Positions 11,650-24,100 are shown, numbered from the stretch's first letter. The stretch: DNA of 64,000 nucleotides from Cryptomeria japonica (GCF_030272615.1 NC_081414.1:657646292-657710291); one strand, 5' to 3'. The notes: generated by a model from the letters alone, not told the origin. Made by a program: numbers and translations.

Positions 11650-12001
11650 TGTTACAAGCTAGAGTTGTCATTGCACCAAAAGATCGACATGCCAATGCCC
11701 GATACAACCACTAGACTTATAGAATCCATAGGAGGCTATTTAACCATGTTGTGAATCCCTTTGAGGGATGCTCGCCCACTGCCAACAATTCCCCTCCAAG
11801 CATCACTCATTTTTGGCCTGCGTGATTTGAACCTATGACCAAGCTCTGTTACCACTTATTACAAGCTAAGGTTTTCATTACACCAAAAGATCGACCTATC
11901 AGTGCTCGATACAACCACTAAACTTATAGAATCCTCAATCCGTGAGAGGCCATTAAACCATGTTACGAATCCCCACGAGGGATGCTGACCCATTCGCAAC
12001 A
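11650..12001 (-). mobile_element. TRIM (terminal-repeat retrotransposon in miniature)
   Basis: Two direct repeats, 11650-11787 (138 bp) and 11857-12001 (145 bp), flank only 69 bp. Read on the minus strand, each repeat starts TGTTG and ends ...CTTGTAACA (the right copy mutated to ...TA). Directly inside the first repeat is TGGTAACAGAGC, a one-mismatch tRNA-Met PBS. Directly before the second is the purine tract GGAGGGGAA. The element is flanked by the perfect 5-bp duplication TAATC (11645-11649 and 12002-12006). It has no coding capacity and would need RT and IN in trans. The LTRs differ at many positions, so the insertion is old. Confidence 0.9.
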
Positions 12002-12006
12002 TAATC

Positions 12007-12488
12007 CACCCTAATTTTGCCAAATTTTTGTATCCCAATTGTAGAATGGCATGCAATTTGCCAAAATTTCTTTATATAAATACATGAGAAGGTGACATTT
12101 TATAGTTTACACCTTGTTTGGATCGGTCTGCACTTCTAGAATCCACATGCTCTTCTCTAGGCACAAGTTGTTGAGGAATTCTTTAGATGTTGAGTCGCTG
12201 ACTGTCACTATGAAACTAACGGTAAGTGACAAAGGATATAAGATTGATTTTAGTGTTTGCCATTATGATTTGTTAGTGTCTCGGTGTCTATCATTTTGAT
12301 TTCAGAATTTTCTTGCAGCTTAGTTGTTATGGCTTAGTTTTTCCATTTTAATCTGCTATTCTTTACATAGAATGCATTGTTACAACATGATACAAAGTTT
12401 ATCTATTTTATTTTTCCCTTTTTATCTATTACAGTATTTCATAGCCTGTAGGAATTAGATTCCTTCTTGCAATTTTTGTTAGTAAGAT
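12007..12488. other. Spacer between TRIM and hAT remnant
   Basis: Bases 12007-12056 belong to the minus-strand coding remnant split by the TRIM. The rest is AT-rich, with no supportable gene. A GTAAGT-type sequence after a short open stretch near 12220 could be an old 5' exon edge of the following hAT gene, but this is weak. Confidence 0.3.
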
Positions 12489-15205
12489 ATGTCGAGTGGC
12501 AGAACTCTTGAAAGTGATGGAGGGAGGCCGTCCAAATGCATAAATAATAATATCAGGTCATACTTTGGCACTCGATCAAGAAGAGCTACAACATCAACAC
12601 TTGCACTTGATGCCTCTAACTCTATCATAGAGAATGTTCCAATGGGTACCCAGAGTAGCTAGACTAAAATAGTCATCTTAGTTGACAATGTCGGTGATGC
12701 TATTGCTAACAATGTCACTATTGTTGGTAGTGTGGGTGATGTGGTTTCTGATACTGCCACATATGCTGGTGTAAATAGTGGTGATTTTGCTGCTGATAAT
12801 GTTGGTGATGCTACTACTAACAATGGCGGTAATGCTGCTATTGACGATATCAGTAATGCTACTCCAGTCAATGCATGGAAGAGGGAAAGAAAATCAACAA
12901 CAAAAATTGGGCAAGAGTGGGATGCGATAAGGTCATTTCAGATAAGTTGGAGTTCAAAGTACACATTCATTGAGCCAGTGCCAAATCCAGAGAAAGGAAA
13001 ACCTCCACTAGAATGTTTGTATATAATCTATACTTGGAAACATGGTAAGGAAAAAAAACTGCAGCTGAAATTGGATACAATAGAAAAGAACATCGATAAA
13101 GTTTATGAGAATCAAACCATAGACGAAAAGCAAGTATCAGTGGTTAGATGAAAAAACAAGGAAGAAGGTAAGCATGTCAAGTATGTAGAGGAATTTAATA
13201 TGGATAAAGAAAAATAGGAGAAAGGAAAACACATGGGTTCACTTGAACCTAAATTTCAAAAGGTTATGGATGAAACATATATGTCCAAAAATGTTAAGTT
13301 GGCTACTCTTTTTAATCTTTTGAGTAGAGGTCATCCTATGATAGACTACTCTGATATTGCTGGATTATTAAGATTTCTAAGTGTTCCAAGATATCCTGCA
13401 ACTCATTGGTCAGTAAACAATGGATGGTATTTGACGAGTTGTCTTGCTGAAGTGGAAATAAGTGATCTACGAGAAAAAGTAAAGGAGTCAAACTATATTG
13501 CATTATCTTTAGATGAAGTTACAATGGTGGACAATACTTGTTGGATGTGTATGCATGTGAATATTATCCAAAACCATGTCTAGCACCCTCATCTACTCTG
13601 GGTTGTTAAGATGGAGAACACCAACATGTAAAGTATGTATGAACTGGCTAAGAAATGTTTAAATGAAATTTCTAGTATGGATGACTTTACTATTTCCAAA
13701 AAGCTAGTGTGTGTAGGAGTAGACAGAGTTGTAGTGATGCAAGGTCATAGGAATAGTCTATGTGAAAAGCTACAAATGAGCATTGTAGACCATATATGGT
13801 TTCTATTCACTACATGGCGCATAGACTTAATTTAGCATGTAAAATTATGCATGATCATGAAGAGGTAGCCAGAGTTGATGAGATAATTCACGATCTCTAC
13901 ACATACTTTTTTTGTAGTCCCAAATGTTTTTTAAAATTTTAGAAATTTGCTGAAGGAATAACCGATGGTAACAATCTACTTAAGGATGTTGATACTAGAT
14001 GGATCTCTATTCATGGATCTGTGAAATGAGTTTTCTCAGAATATAGATCCTTGGTTGGTCTAATGTACGAACAAAGGAAAGACGCTCAATGTGCTACACT
14101 TTTGCATAGGTTAACTGATGTAGAGACACTATTAACCTTGGCTGGTATTCTCCCCCTGTTGGACCAAATGAAATTGCTTATTGAACAAGCCCAAGAGAGA
14201 ACTATGTATGTTCAAGAATATGCTACGCTGCGTAGAATGACTTTCATGGGCATTGATAATCAATATCTAAATGATTATCAATTCAATGATGAAGCATATA
14301 GTAAATGGAATCAGATTACAAATTTGGGTCATGCTAATAATTATTTATGGTTTAATGATCGCGGTGATTTATGAGTTCTTGTGGAAAGCAAATACCAATG
14401 TTCTACTATGGCATGTGTTCCAGCGTGTGGTCTACTAGAATGAGAGATGGACCTGTTATAGTGAAATATTTCAACAATATAGTGATTTTTGTGTACACCA
14501 ATTTATAGAAGATTGCAAAAGAGGTTTCAACACATATTTTAAAGCAATTCCCTTGGAGGAACTATTAGAAACCATGTCTATCGTTTATCCTAATTTTTGG
14601 AGAACGCTTGATCCACAAGATTTTCATAAGAGGCTACTGGAATTGGTGAATTATTTTGGTAAGAGTCCCAATTTCAATGTTGATGGAAAGGAATTAGAAG
14701 GAGCTATAAGTAGAACTAATCTTGCAGAGCAATTTGCCCATTTTGCAGCAACAATTCATGAATAGGTTAAGGATTTGGATAGTGCGTAGCTACTAGGATC
14801 AATAACACGGCTTAGGGAAAAAATTAGTCAGAGCTCAATGTTGAGTGAAGAAATCTCAGAATATTTCAAACTATCTAACTTGTATCAAACAATGATTTTG
14901 GGTTCTATTGAGGATGAGAGTGTTTTCAGTGCATTGGGATTCTTAAAATCAGAGACAAAAAACAAACTCGGCAAAAACGTGGAAGTTTGATTGAGGATTT
15001 ATACTAGTCAGTATAATGCTGAAATATTTCTTATAAGAGGGCACTCGCACACTGGACATTCACAATTGAAAGGAGAGGTTTAGGAAACATTTCAACTAGC
15101 AATGACAATGCTAAAATGCAGAGCTCATCAATTTCTAGTAGTCATGCTAAGAATAATGTAAGCAAGCAAAATGATGGTGACAATGAAAGAGAAAGTGAAG
15201 TATAG
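12489..15205 (+). pseudogene. Decayed hAT-superfamily transposase
   Basis: From ATG 12489 to about 13800 one frame is readable through stops at 12660, 13149, 13215, 13581 and 13629. Then one frameshift near 13795 and another between 14374 and 14553 follow. Conserved pieces are LSLDEVTMVDN (about 13503-13535, first catalytic Asp region), GVDRVVVMQGHRNS (about 13710-13750, second Asp region), HYMAHRLNLAC (about 13808-13840) and DTRWISIHGS (about 13990-14020). The C-terminal dimerisation-like block ESVFSALGFLKS (about 14918-14953) comes last. This matches plant hAT/DUF4371-type proteins, which cut and paste DNA with an RNase H-like fold. A 12660-12870 stretch is rich in Asn/Gly/Asp near-repeats (VGDA-like). 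I found no convincing terminal inverted repeats, so element ends are undefined. It could also be a dead domesticated copy. Confidence 0.8.
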
Positions 15206-15544
15206 TTAGACGAGATGAATTGACAATTGGATTTGGGTCAGTCGTGACAAGTCAACTGTTAGTCAGTTAGATTTAGCATTTTGTAGGAGACTGTCGAAAC
15301 TCAGACTATGACTAGGTATTTATGCTATTTACTATAATTCATGAATCATGAATGGTATTGCAAAATCCAAATTGATTTCTTTATACTATTGTAAATCCAC
15401 GTGCACTTTTTAATTTTTTATTTATAAACTATATATTAACTTGCTGCAATGTTGATTACCTTTACTGTGTTGCATGTTTTGTTGTATAATCTTTGTAAAC
15501 ATTGTCTTCAATTTGGACTTATTAGATTTCCAATTTCTATTTGT
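15206..15544. other. Spacer, nothing recognised
   Basis: AT-rich DNA downstream of the hAT remnant. The frame at 15474-15662 is Phe/Leu-rich chance sequence overlapping the start of the tandem repeat. Confidence 0.4.
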
Positions 15545-16135
15545 CAAATTCTCTTTCCACAAACTTTTGTGGGACCATCTTATAAAAAATTATCAAATAA
15601 ATTTTGTAATCATTTTAATATTTTTTAAGTTGCAATTTACCTTTAAACTATTAATTTTTTAAGTCTTTGGGTCCTACTAACATATGCAACAATGCGAAAT
15701 AATGCCACGTGGGTTTGCTGCTATATGGCTGGTTAATTCTATCGCATGTTGTTTAAGATGAGCCTACCACCATAGTGCGATGAGGCCATAACTTGCCACA
15801 TGACACAAATCTTTGTGACCTTCTTATAAATAATTAACAAATAACTTATGAAATTATTTTAATATTTTATAGTGTGAATTAGTTTTAAACTATTAATTTA
15901 GTCTTCAAGTGGTGGATCCTAATCCTACTAGCAATATGCAATGATATAAAATAGTGCCACTTGGGTTTGGTACTATATGAGTGGTTAGTTACCATAGTGT
16001 GACAAAGCTACAACTTGCCACAGACCTTCATGGGACCCTCTTATAATCAATTAACAAATAAATTATTGTCTGTTCTTTAAATGATGGGTCCTACCACCGA
16101 TATGCGATTATGTAAAATTATGCCAGTTGTCCCCT
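15545..16135 (+). repeat. Degenerate tandem repeat, three units of about 215-245 bp
   Basis: A block containing GGGACCATCTTATAA (15570), a run of AAACTATTAATTT, GGGTCCTACTAACATATGCAA and GTGCCAC/GGGTTTG recurs at about 15803 and, in shortened form, at about 16016-16133 (GGGACCCTCTTATAA; GGGTCCTACCACCGATATGCGA). Spacing is about 245 and then about 215 bp. Copies are roughly 75-80% alike by eye. Function unknown; it is non-coding. Confidence 0.75.
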
Positions 16136-16617
16136 TTTATTAGAAATAGATGCAAAATGATAGATTTACTACTAGCGACGATCTTATTGATCGATTAAGA
16201 TCAACGACTCAGGTTCAAAACTATGAGGTAGGGTTTGTTTTATGTTGTTTCGTGGGCAGTTTTTGCTAGTTCTCCTCGAACATGCCTGGTCACTTGTTAA
16301 TTGCATTCAATTTTAGATAATTCAATATTTATGAAGAGTTGTAGTTGACAAATTTGTGTAATTTAGACAGTCCAACAGTACAACTCCAAGCATTAGCATC
16401 TAACGAAACTGCAAAGGTTTGAACTTTGATACTGTTGAGTGCGGTATCAAGTACAAGTAAGTTGACATTCTGTATTTTGATTTAATTTTTTATATCTACA
16501 AAAGGGTTTTCTTAGTATTTTAGGCTTAGTTTTAGAAAAGTAGTACTCAGATTGCAATTTTGTGATAAATTTTGAATACTCAATTTCATTTTTGAAGTGT
16601 TGTTTGTAAATTTCTTA
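16136..16617 (+). other. Spacer with exon-like pieces
   Basis: Bases 16151-16227 read as an open ATG-led stretch (MQNDRFTTSDDLIDRLRSTT) followed by a GTAGGG donor-like site. A TTTAG acceptor-like site at about 16366 and a GTAAGT at about 16457 bound a second short stretch. This could be a 5' exon pair of the following degenerate gene, but splice-like signals this short are common by chance. Confidence 0.2.
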
Positions 16618-17465
16618 ATTATCATAAGTTTAAATAGGATGAGTGGAAATTCAATAAGAGGTTCAACTAATGCTAAGAGGGCCTTGGATGAAGATATTAT
16701 TACTCAATTGTCTAGTTCTTCAAAAAGGGGAAGGCATGCCCAGGTTATGGATATTATATCTGATATAGTTGTGGATAGGACATCATCGTGTGGGGATCCT
16801 TACATGCCGATTAGCGGAATGGATTTGTTCTTGTTTTTTTACAACATGAGTAGAGCCCCAATTCCAGTGAAAAATGCATGGAGATTGGATTTGGGAAGGC
16901 TTTTCATCTCAAATCTTTTTGTCAATATAGACCTAATTAGAGTTTTGGCAAAAAGCTATAATCCAAACAGTCGATCTATCTTGATAGAGAAGGGTATTTT
17001 CTTGGCCAAGTTTGAGTACAGGGAATCTATTTCTGAAACATTTATGTTAAACTCTAATTCCCAGTTGCAGGTGCCCATTGATTTTCTCTCTCTAGGGAGG
17101 GAATACGGTAGGGACAATGGTAGCTTCAATGTTAAATGGCTTCCATTTCATAGAAGGAAGAAGGGGGAAGAGATGCCTATTGCATTTTAGAAGACAAATG
17201 TTGAGCCCTTTGATTATCAAATTTTTGAGGATTATTTCATATACACTTACTTTGCACTTTTCCAAGCGTTGGGAATCAATGTAAAGTCCAAGATTCCTGT
17301 GCATCTTATGATGTTGGCTGCCGAAATCTAGCACACTTATAGCAACACCTTCTTTGACTTTTCCTCATTCATTTCCAATTGTATTCACGAAGCCCTTTTG
17401 GATATCCAAAATGGTATCCTTGTTGTTTGATTTTGGTGGTATTCTCTATTGTGCCACATTCTTTT

Positions 17466-17920
17466 TGTTGGTGTAAATAATTATTCATCATGGATATTAT
17501 TACACTTTAGTTAAGTTAACTTAGGGTAATGCATCTCATCGTAGTTTGGATATGAGACACTTAGGGAAGTGTGCACATAGGGATGTAGCTTGTAGGAGAA
17601 ATTACACCTTTTGTGATCTTATCTTGCTGTTACACTCCACATTCAGTGGGTCATCCACCTCTTGTGGAATATTATATTATTTCTCCTACCTACCCCTAAT
17701 TTTTCTCACCTACCCTTGTTTCTCATTTTGCCACATGTCATGATTGTGTGCTCACATATCCATATGGCCTTACCTATATAAGAAGGCCCATATTCATTGT
17801 ATTGGTTAATGCAATTGATCATTTGCATATTGATGAGAATACAATTTTGTTCTTATCACACTATTGTCTCTCTTTTGTGCTTTTCATTGTACCCTTGATC
17901 TTGGCAAAATATTACTTCTT
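17466..17920 (+). mobile_element. LTR-like insertion (possible solo LTR)
   Basis: The sequence opens TGTTGGTGTAAATAATTATT and carries a TATA-like TATATAAGAAGGCCC at about 17775-17789. A transcript-leader-like, pyrimidine-rich stretch (TCTCTCTTTTGTGCTTTTC) follows near its right end. It interrupts the coding-like sequence on both sides. This is the look of a Copia-type solo LTR. I could not fix the right end, and no clear target duplication was found, so the call is tentative. Confidence 0.45.
17773..17790 (+). promoter_or_regulatory. TATA-like core promoter in the LTR-like insertion
   Basis: TATATAAGAAGGCCC lies about 310 bp into the LTR-like insertion. Its position and flanks resemble the U3/R junction of plant LTRs. 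There is no transcript evidence. Confidence 0.4.
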
Positions 17921-19408
17921 TATGGTGGAAGAAAGGTTTCTCCTTTCCCTTGGGGCCCAGAGCTGAATTTGAGAAATGTAGATTAAGAAAACTAGAGGTT
18001 GCCTATCCAAGAATAGATGTATTAATGGGAAATGCACCATGACAACTCCAATTATGTCATGTTTGAGGAGCTCTCTATCAAAGTTGTGCTGCAAAATTTG
18101 GGGTACCCAATAAATTGGAGATTATCAGACATGGTGAGGAGATTTTTGAGGCCTTTTGAGCTAGATCCCAAGCTAGGAATCTACCATAACTAGGGAGACT
18201 GGTTTTTCTACCCCAGGTACACAATCATCAAAGTTTACAGTGCACCAATTAAACCTCATGTTTTGCCTAGATATGTACCAAATAGAATTGCTTTCTTAGA
18301 AATAATTTGGCAGTTGAATGAGTCTCACAAGGCTCATTTACGAAACCTAAAGGTAAAGAAGGGCTCCTTCCTCCCAAAAATCATATTTTTTGTGTGATTT
18401 TGAGATCTCGGGTAAAGGAGGATTCGACCTATTATATTACAAGTTACTACCATACAAATTGAACTTTGCAAAATTTAGAAATTTGATCTAGAACACTTTA
18501 TTGATTAGCCTAGGGTTGGGTTTATATTGGTAGCCTTTGTTCATGATCATGATCATTTTGAGGACTTAATTAGAAATGCTTCTTTTGATGTCGAAGTTCA
18601 GTGTAGAATACACATGGCAGAATAAAAAATGAAAAATATTGACCCAACATACAAAGTGGTATACACTGAATTGGAGGAACAAAGTGTCATAAATTTTAAA
18701 AGAGTAAACACAAGAGATGACGTTAGACCATTGTCATGCTCTACATTTTTTTCTAATGAAAAATTTGTGTAGTCCTGAGAGTTCAGGGACTTTTTCCTAA
18801 AAAATAAAGGGAGCAATTTTCCAATATGCTCATAGAAAGGTTGGCATTGAGGAATCCGATAGACAACGATATTGATAGATCTATAGCTAAAGTTTAGAGG
18901 AGGTTAATTATTTCATATCAAAGATGACCCCTGAGGAGGCAAGGTAGTTTGTAAGGAATAGTGGTTGTTTGTTACTTGAAGGATGGGACGTCTCTTTTGC
19001 AATTGTATTGAACACCATAAGAAAGGAATCTTCAGAGTTGGCAACTTTACCAACTGAAGAGCAAGATCAAGAGTTGTATTTTGGGTCATATTATAGCCCT
19101 CAGTATGAGGCATTAGAAGTGTGGTCAATATTTAATGATGACCATATTCATAAATCCTAGATTAAGAAGAGGGTAGGAGATCTTATCGGTAACTTGACTA
19201 ATATGAAAATGAGACCTCGTAATAGATTTGCAATGCTCTTAACAAAAGAGATAATGAATTCTCAGGCAGATGTTAACAAGCTTATAGAATATTTGACTAA
19301 GTTAAAACTTCAAAATGAAAAATTGTTGCAGGAGTATAATAAGGTGGTGTCACTCCTACCTTCTCTACATCCTACTTCAACTTTTATGTTTCTTCAAGTT
19401 CACTTCAA

Positions 19409-19960
19409 GAGATAAAGGCTCTCAAGGATGAAGTATCAAGGTTGGAAGATGAGCTCAAAATGAGCAAAGTACCTAAGAAAAGTTCAAAAGTTGATGAAGA
19501 GAAGAGTGTAAGTGATTTTGTTGAAAAGGATAGTACCTTGTCATAGGAGATAAAGGTGCTCAAGGATGAAGTAGTAAGGTTGGAATATGAGCTCAAAATA
19601 AGCAAAGTGGCTCAGAAAAGTTCAAACAATAATGAAGAGAAGAGAGTCAGTTATTTGGTTGAAGAGAATAATTCCTTGTCATAGGAGATAAAGGTGCTCA
19701 AGGATGAAGTAGCAAGGTTGGAAGATGAGCTCAAAAGGAGTAACGTGGCTAAGAAAAGTTCAAACGATGATGAAGAGAAGAGAGTAAGTGATTTGGTTGA
19801 ATAGAATAGTACCCTGTCACATGAGATAAAGGCACTCAAGGCTGAAGTAGCAAGGTTGGAAGATGAGCTCAAAAGGAGAAAAGTGGCTTAGAAAATTTCA
19901 AACGATGATGGAGAGAAGAGAGTCGGTGATTTGGCAGAAGACAATAATACCTTGTCACTC
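19409..19960 (+). repeat. Four tandem 138-bp units encoding 46-residue coiled-coil repeats
   Basis: Units start at GAGATAAAG-type sites at 19409, 19547, 19685 and 19823, exactly 138 bp apart, all in one frame. Each encodes a Lys/Glu/Leu-rich unit of the type EIKVLKDEVARLEDELKRSK, followed by a KKSSND-EEKRVSDLVE-like linker. Units 2 and 3 begin after S-stop-E, where TAG stands in place of CAG. Unit 4 has CAT there and is open. The constant 138-bp spacing with point differences points to past in-frame expansion while the protein was still under selection. Confidence 0.9.
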
Positions 19961-20694
19961 TACCCTTTTGTTTACATGCTATCAATCATAAATGATTCAT
20001 TTGTGATGACTATAAATCTGTGTGAATATAGGATAACCTGCATCTACGATGTTGTTGAGCTCGTTTGGGTGACTTATAAAGATTTGCATAATACAATGAA
20101 TGAGTCTTATGTGAGGGAAACAATTAGATTGAGATGCAACTTAAAAAATTGGTCTCCTCAAATCAAATGTTTAGAATTGTTGCTAGAACATGCAAATTTA
20201 GATGATATTACTAGAAATTCTATTTTGAAAATTACTGAAAAATTTGATGAGTTGTGCAATATTCTACAAAATCATATCTCATTTCATGACAAGTTTATTC
20301 AGTTGGCAAGGTTTTATGACGACTGGCCAATACGGGTTCATCCTATTTTGATAGCAGAAGAGGAGTTGAAGAGATTTTGAATCTAGAGGTTTTCTTTTTT
20401 TCTTAATTTTAGACAAGCAACAAGAGGATATGATAATTTTGGCTTTATAAACATGGGAGTGCTTAATTCTATGCCAGACAAACTTTAGTCCATTGAGTAT
20501 TGGATGCTCAAGTTTTGCAGGATTGTGGTGATAGTGTATGATCAATATAAGAATGATCATATGATGCAAGTCAAACAATTTCCTGGGCGATGGGCCTGCT
20601 AGGTACTAAGGTAGAGATCTTTTTGAACAAACTTACAACGAAAAAGATCCATTTGTAACTAGAGATGCACTTTTTTTTTTACAGCTACATGTTA

Positions 20695-20728
20695 CATATA
20701 TATGTATACATACATACATACATACATT
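20695..20728. repeat. CATA/TACA microsatellite
   Basis: Alternating TATATATGTATACATACATA... is built from about six tetranucleotide units. Simple sequence with no function implied. Confidence 0.85.
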
Positions 20729-20789
20729 TATTAATTCTAGTGTCCATGATGGGATAAATTTTATTTGTTCTACTTCTCATTACTTAGAT

Positions 20790-20849
20790 CTAAAAGTGAA
20801 TATGTTATTTATTTTTTAGCTAAAAGTGAATATGTCATTTATTTTACAA
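20790..20849 (+). repeat. 30-bp tandem duplication
   Basis: CTAAAAGTGAATATGTTATT... at 20790 is repeated at 20820 with a single internal difference and a divergent last few bases. It looks like a recent slippage product. Confidence 0.8.
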
Positions 20850-21129
20850 GTTGTCATTGCATATGGGAAAGTAAAATATAGTCCAATTACACAAAATCCC
20901 ACTGAAATAACATTTCTTATAATCCTTTAAAAATTAAAATAAAGATCAGATTAGAACAAAGTTACATAGTCATAAAAGATAGAAGAAATTGTAATTTATA
21001 TTATATCTTTCATAAAAACAAGTTTACATGGCATTGTGGCACAATTTACATATTTGTGATGGCTTGTGTTGACAATACATATTATGAAATCACCTTGTAA
21101 TTTTTTGTAAGGTGCTCCACTCAGCATCT

Positions 21130-24100
21130 AATGGAAGTCTAATTTATTGTAAGGTATGGTATGCAACTTGCAAATTTGTCAGTATTTCATATTTGGAAGA
21201 GGAATCTGAATTTGACACTAATGTTTCATTCAATATTGTATTCAATGTTATCAATATTTTGATGTAACCCAAAAAATTCATCTCACTACTATCCTTAGGA
21301 AGCTGCTCTACATCACTGTTCATTTTCTCCTCCATCTTCTTTTTGAAATAAACATTTCCAATGTATTGATTGTTTGCATCAACACTCTTTGCCAAACTAA
21401 GCTCTATCAATTTTTGTTCCTTTTCATCCAGCTTCATCACTTTTTTTTACAGCCATACCCAAACATTCCTTTGCTTCCCGTAGTTTTTCACATTTTTGAA
21501 TGATAGATGATGCCTTTACTAAGACATCAATGTGGCTACAAATTCCCTTCATTACCAAATAGTTGTCACTGGCTTTGTAGAGTGTTTGAAAAAATTGTTT
21601 TGCAATTTCCTCTCTTGAACAAACCTCTTTGTTCTAACCAATGTATTCCTTGACCTTTACATAGTATCCTCTCACACTTTCAATCAATTGAAATGACTAA
21701 CACAACTAGCCATTCCGCTGCATTATTTACCCCCAAATGTTTGTTTTTATATACCTCACTATCTTTTTAGAATTTTCCTTCATTCTGTTCTCCAAAGTTT
21801 TGATCATATTTTCAGCCTTCCGCAACTCTTGTCACATTTTTTCACTTGATTTTCTTTCTTCCTCTTCTTTTTCTTCCCACTCTTTTTCATTTGCCCTCTA
21901 ATGATCCAATTGCTCCTGTAAATGTTTGTTTGTGGCAGCAGTAGTCTCCACACTATTGTATAATCTAGTTGAAGTGGATTTTTCATTATCTAATTCTTTA
22001 TTGCTTTCAACCAATTTTTCGTTTAGTTCATTAAGTTGTGACTCCATATGTTCGTGCTCTGTAATTACTAATGTAGAGTCAAATCTTTTTATCCTTTTCT
22101 CTAATTCAATCCACTTATTATATGTTGCTTTCCTCTTTTCTTTCTCATTTTCCAGGTCTGCCTATAACTTTTCTATTTGTTTTTCTAGCTTAATTTTCTC
22201 TCTCTCCATCTTGACCAGTGTTGTATAGACCACTTTGTTGGTCTTTTTTGACACATTAATTTTGTCCACATTTTTGACTTTGGAAAAATCCATATGGAAG
22301 GTGCTAACATGAAATTGAGAGGGATCTATCTGACTCTATGGTAGATTTTAATTATTATCTGGGAGCACAACAACCATGTACTCTATCATTTCTTTGTTTG
22401 GGTCATATGTGGAATTACCCTATTCGATGTAGGTCGTTCCTCAGAAGTAGCTGTAGCTACATCCCTCTTCAAGTTATTTATTTTTCTTTATACATATTTG
22501 ATTTTTGTACAAATTCATCAAAGTATTGTAATGAAAACCTAGGGTTGCTAATGCAATTGAATGTTTGAAAGGTGAAATAGAGTTTGCAGTGATGTACACA
22601 CCTCCACCTATGCCTACATTTCTACCTAACGTATTTTGAGGATTAACAACACCCATTCCTAATCCTATCCTAGTATCACTTGCAAGTGGAGTTTTTGGAC
22701 TCTTTTAAGGGGTTTGTTCTGAAGCTTCAAATGATAGATTTGGAGTGGCAATGGACAGAGTTCATATTGTACTCACCATTTTTGTCATAACCTTTCCCTT
22801 CTTCACACTATCTTGATCACTTCCCATGGGATTCTGTAAGTGTATAATATCTTCTATAGTTGGCCTCTTGTGAGAGATTTCTTGTTGTTTCACTTATTCA
22901 CGACAACTAGTACTAGTACCCATGTCGTCCTCACTAGTGGTAGTGGTACTTGATTCAATATGAATAGCATGTTCTAGTTGTGAATGTATCTGAGTGTTGG
23001 TACCATCCACACCAATGACAGTGGAACTTGATTCAACACCATGACCAATCCAATGTTTTGGTTGTGATTGAATATGAGTGTGGGGAATATCCCTAGATTC
23101 CGTACTAGTGGCACTTGATTTGCCACCAATAGGATTACCTTGTTTTGCTAGTGTTTGTGATTGAGTTTGAGTGTCTGCATAAACTAGATTTGAAGATTTA
23201 ATGAAATAAGAAGCAGGGTTATGAGTAATACCTTCCTATGATGATTCACCTCCAATGATTGGTGTCTCACCATTTTTTCGTGGAACAAGTTCTGTCAATA
23301 GTGGCATCCAATCAACTTCTCCTTGAGGACCTAGACCACCACCTTCATAACCCATTTTTTTTAATTAGGGTTTCCCCATTTGGTATATTTTTCTTTCATG
23401 GACTCACTTAATTTTGTAGACCCAGAGTATACAATAGCTATTTGAGTTTCTTATGTATTGGTATTCTCATCAACCTCATCCTCATCTTTATCACTTTCGT
23501 CATATGCTTCATTGGGATGTTCATTATTCTACAACTTGATAAATTCAAAATCCTCTGGGATTCCATTAAGATCTGCACTAGTCTTTGGTTCACCGAGATT
23601 CTTCCTCATAGTCCAAAAATTAGTAATTTTGGTTCTATTCTACCTTTTGTCCTCACAATATGTCTTTATGTTTTGTGGGATAACTTTTGTAGATGGATGA
23701 GTAGCTTTTTGGTAGAAATTATCAGACCTCCTATTTTCATTTTGATTTTGTTTTCCCTGCTCTGTTGTTCCCTGTTCCATAATTTGTGATGACAATTCTT
23801 CTTTTGAAATATTTTTGTCAATGATAGTTTCCTCCATCACTTTTTCTACCCCATCCCAAGAGTCCCTGGTTTTCAATAATTCTAGCAATGGCTTACTTTC
23901 ATGTTGTAATTTGCTTACAGATTTTAGATTCTTCCGAAGCTTTTTCAAAATGACCTTGCATAGGTCATACTGCCAGTAACTATCAGCATCAAAATTAAAA
24001 ATCTCCAAAAAATTATGTGCCACATTAAATTCTTATCTCTCAAATGTGAACCCTCCACATGAGAAAGGTAATGAAGGAAATATGGTCTTCTTTTGCTAGC

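Larger units (their letters stand above)
16618..20378 (+). pseudogene. Decayed repeat-associated protein with coiled-coil repeats (function unknown)
   Basis: An open 5' part (ATG 16639 to 17189; MSGNSIRGSTNAKRALDED at its N-terminus) has a basic, Ser-rich start, then a globular region. Coding-like sequence resumes in shifted frames through 17190-17400 and from 17950 on. The C-terminal half is Lys/Glu-rich: 19194-19400, then four 46-residue coiled-coil repeats (19409-19960), then a helical domain open to 20378 that ends AEEELKRF. An LTR-like sequence is inserted at about 17466-17920. Globular N-terminus, coiled coil and helical tail also describe the proteins at 21130-24668 (-) and 25651-28605 (+). 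I do not recognise a named family. Such extra ORFs are known in Tat-lineage retrotransposons, and I infer a retroelement origin. Confidence 0.55.
20379..21129. other. Intergenic stretch with simple repeats
   Basis: It contains a (CATA)n microsatellite at about 20695-20728 and a 30-bp tandem duplication at 20790-20819/20820-20849 (CTAAAAGTGAATATGTTATT at its start). A possible last exon of the upstream pseudogene follows a TTTTTTTCTTAATTTTAG acceptor-like site at about 20414. Nothing else is supportable. Confidence 0.5.

Noticed and set aside
11815-11870. Possible SINE or tRNA because of a GGTTCAAATC-like B box on the minus strand
   Set aside because: The site is explained by the TRIM primer region (TGGTAACAGAGC and following bases), with flanking LTRs and target duplication.
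19405-19872. Ser/Leu-rich minus-strand frames with internal repeats
   Set aside because: They mirror the four coiled-coil repeats on the + strand.
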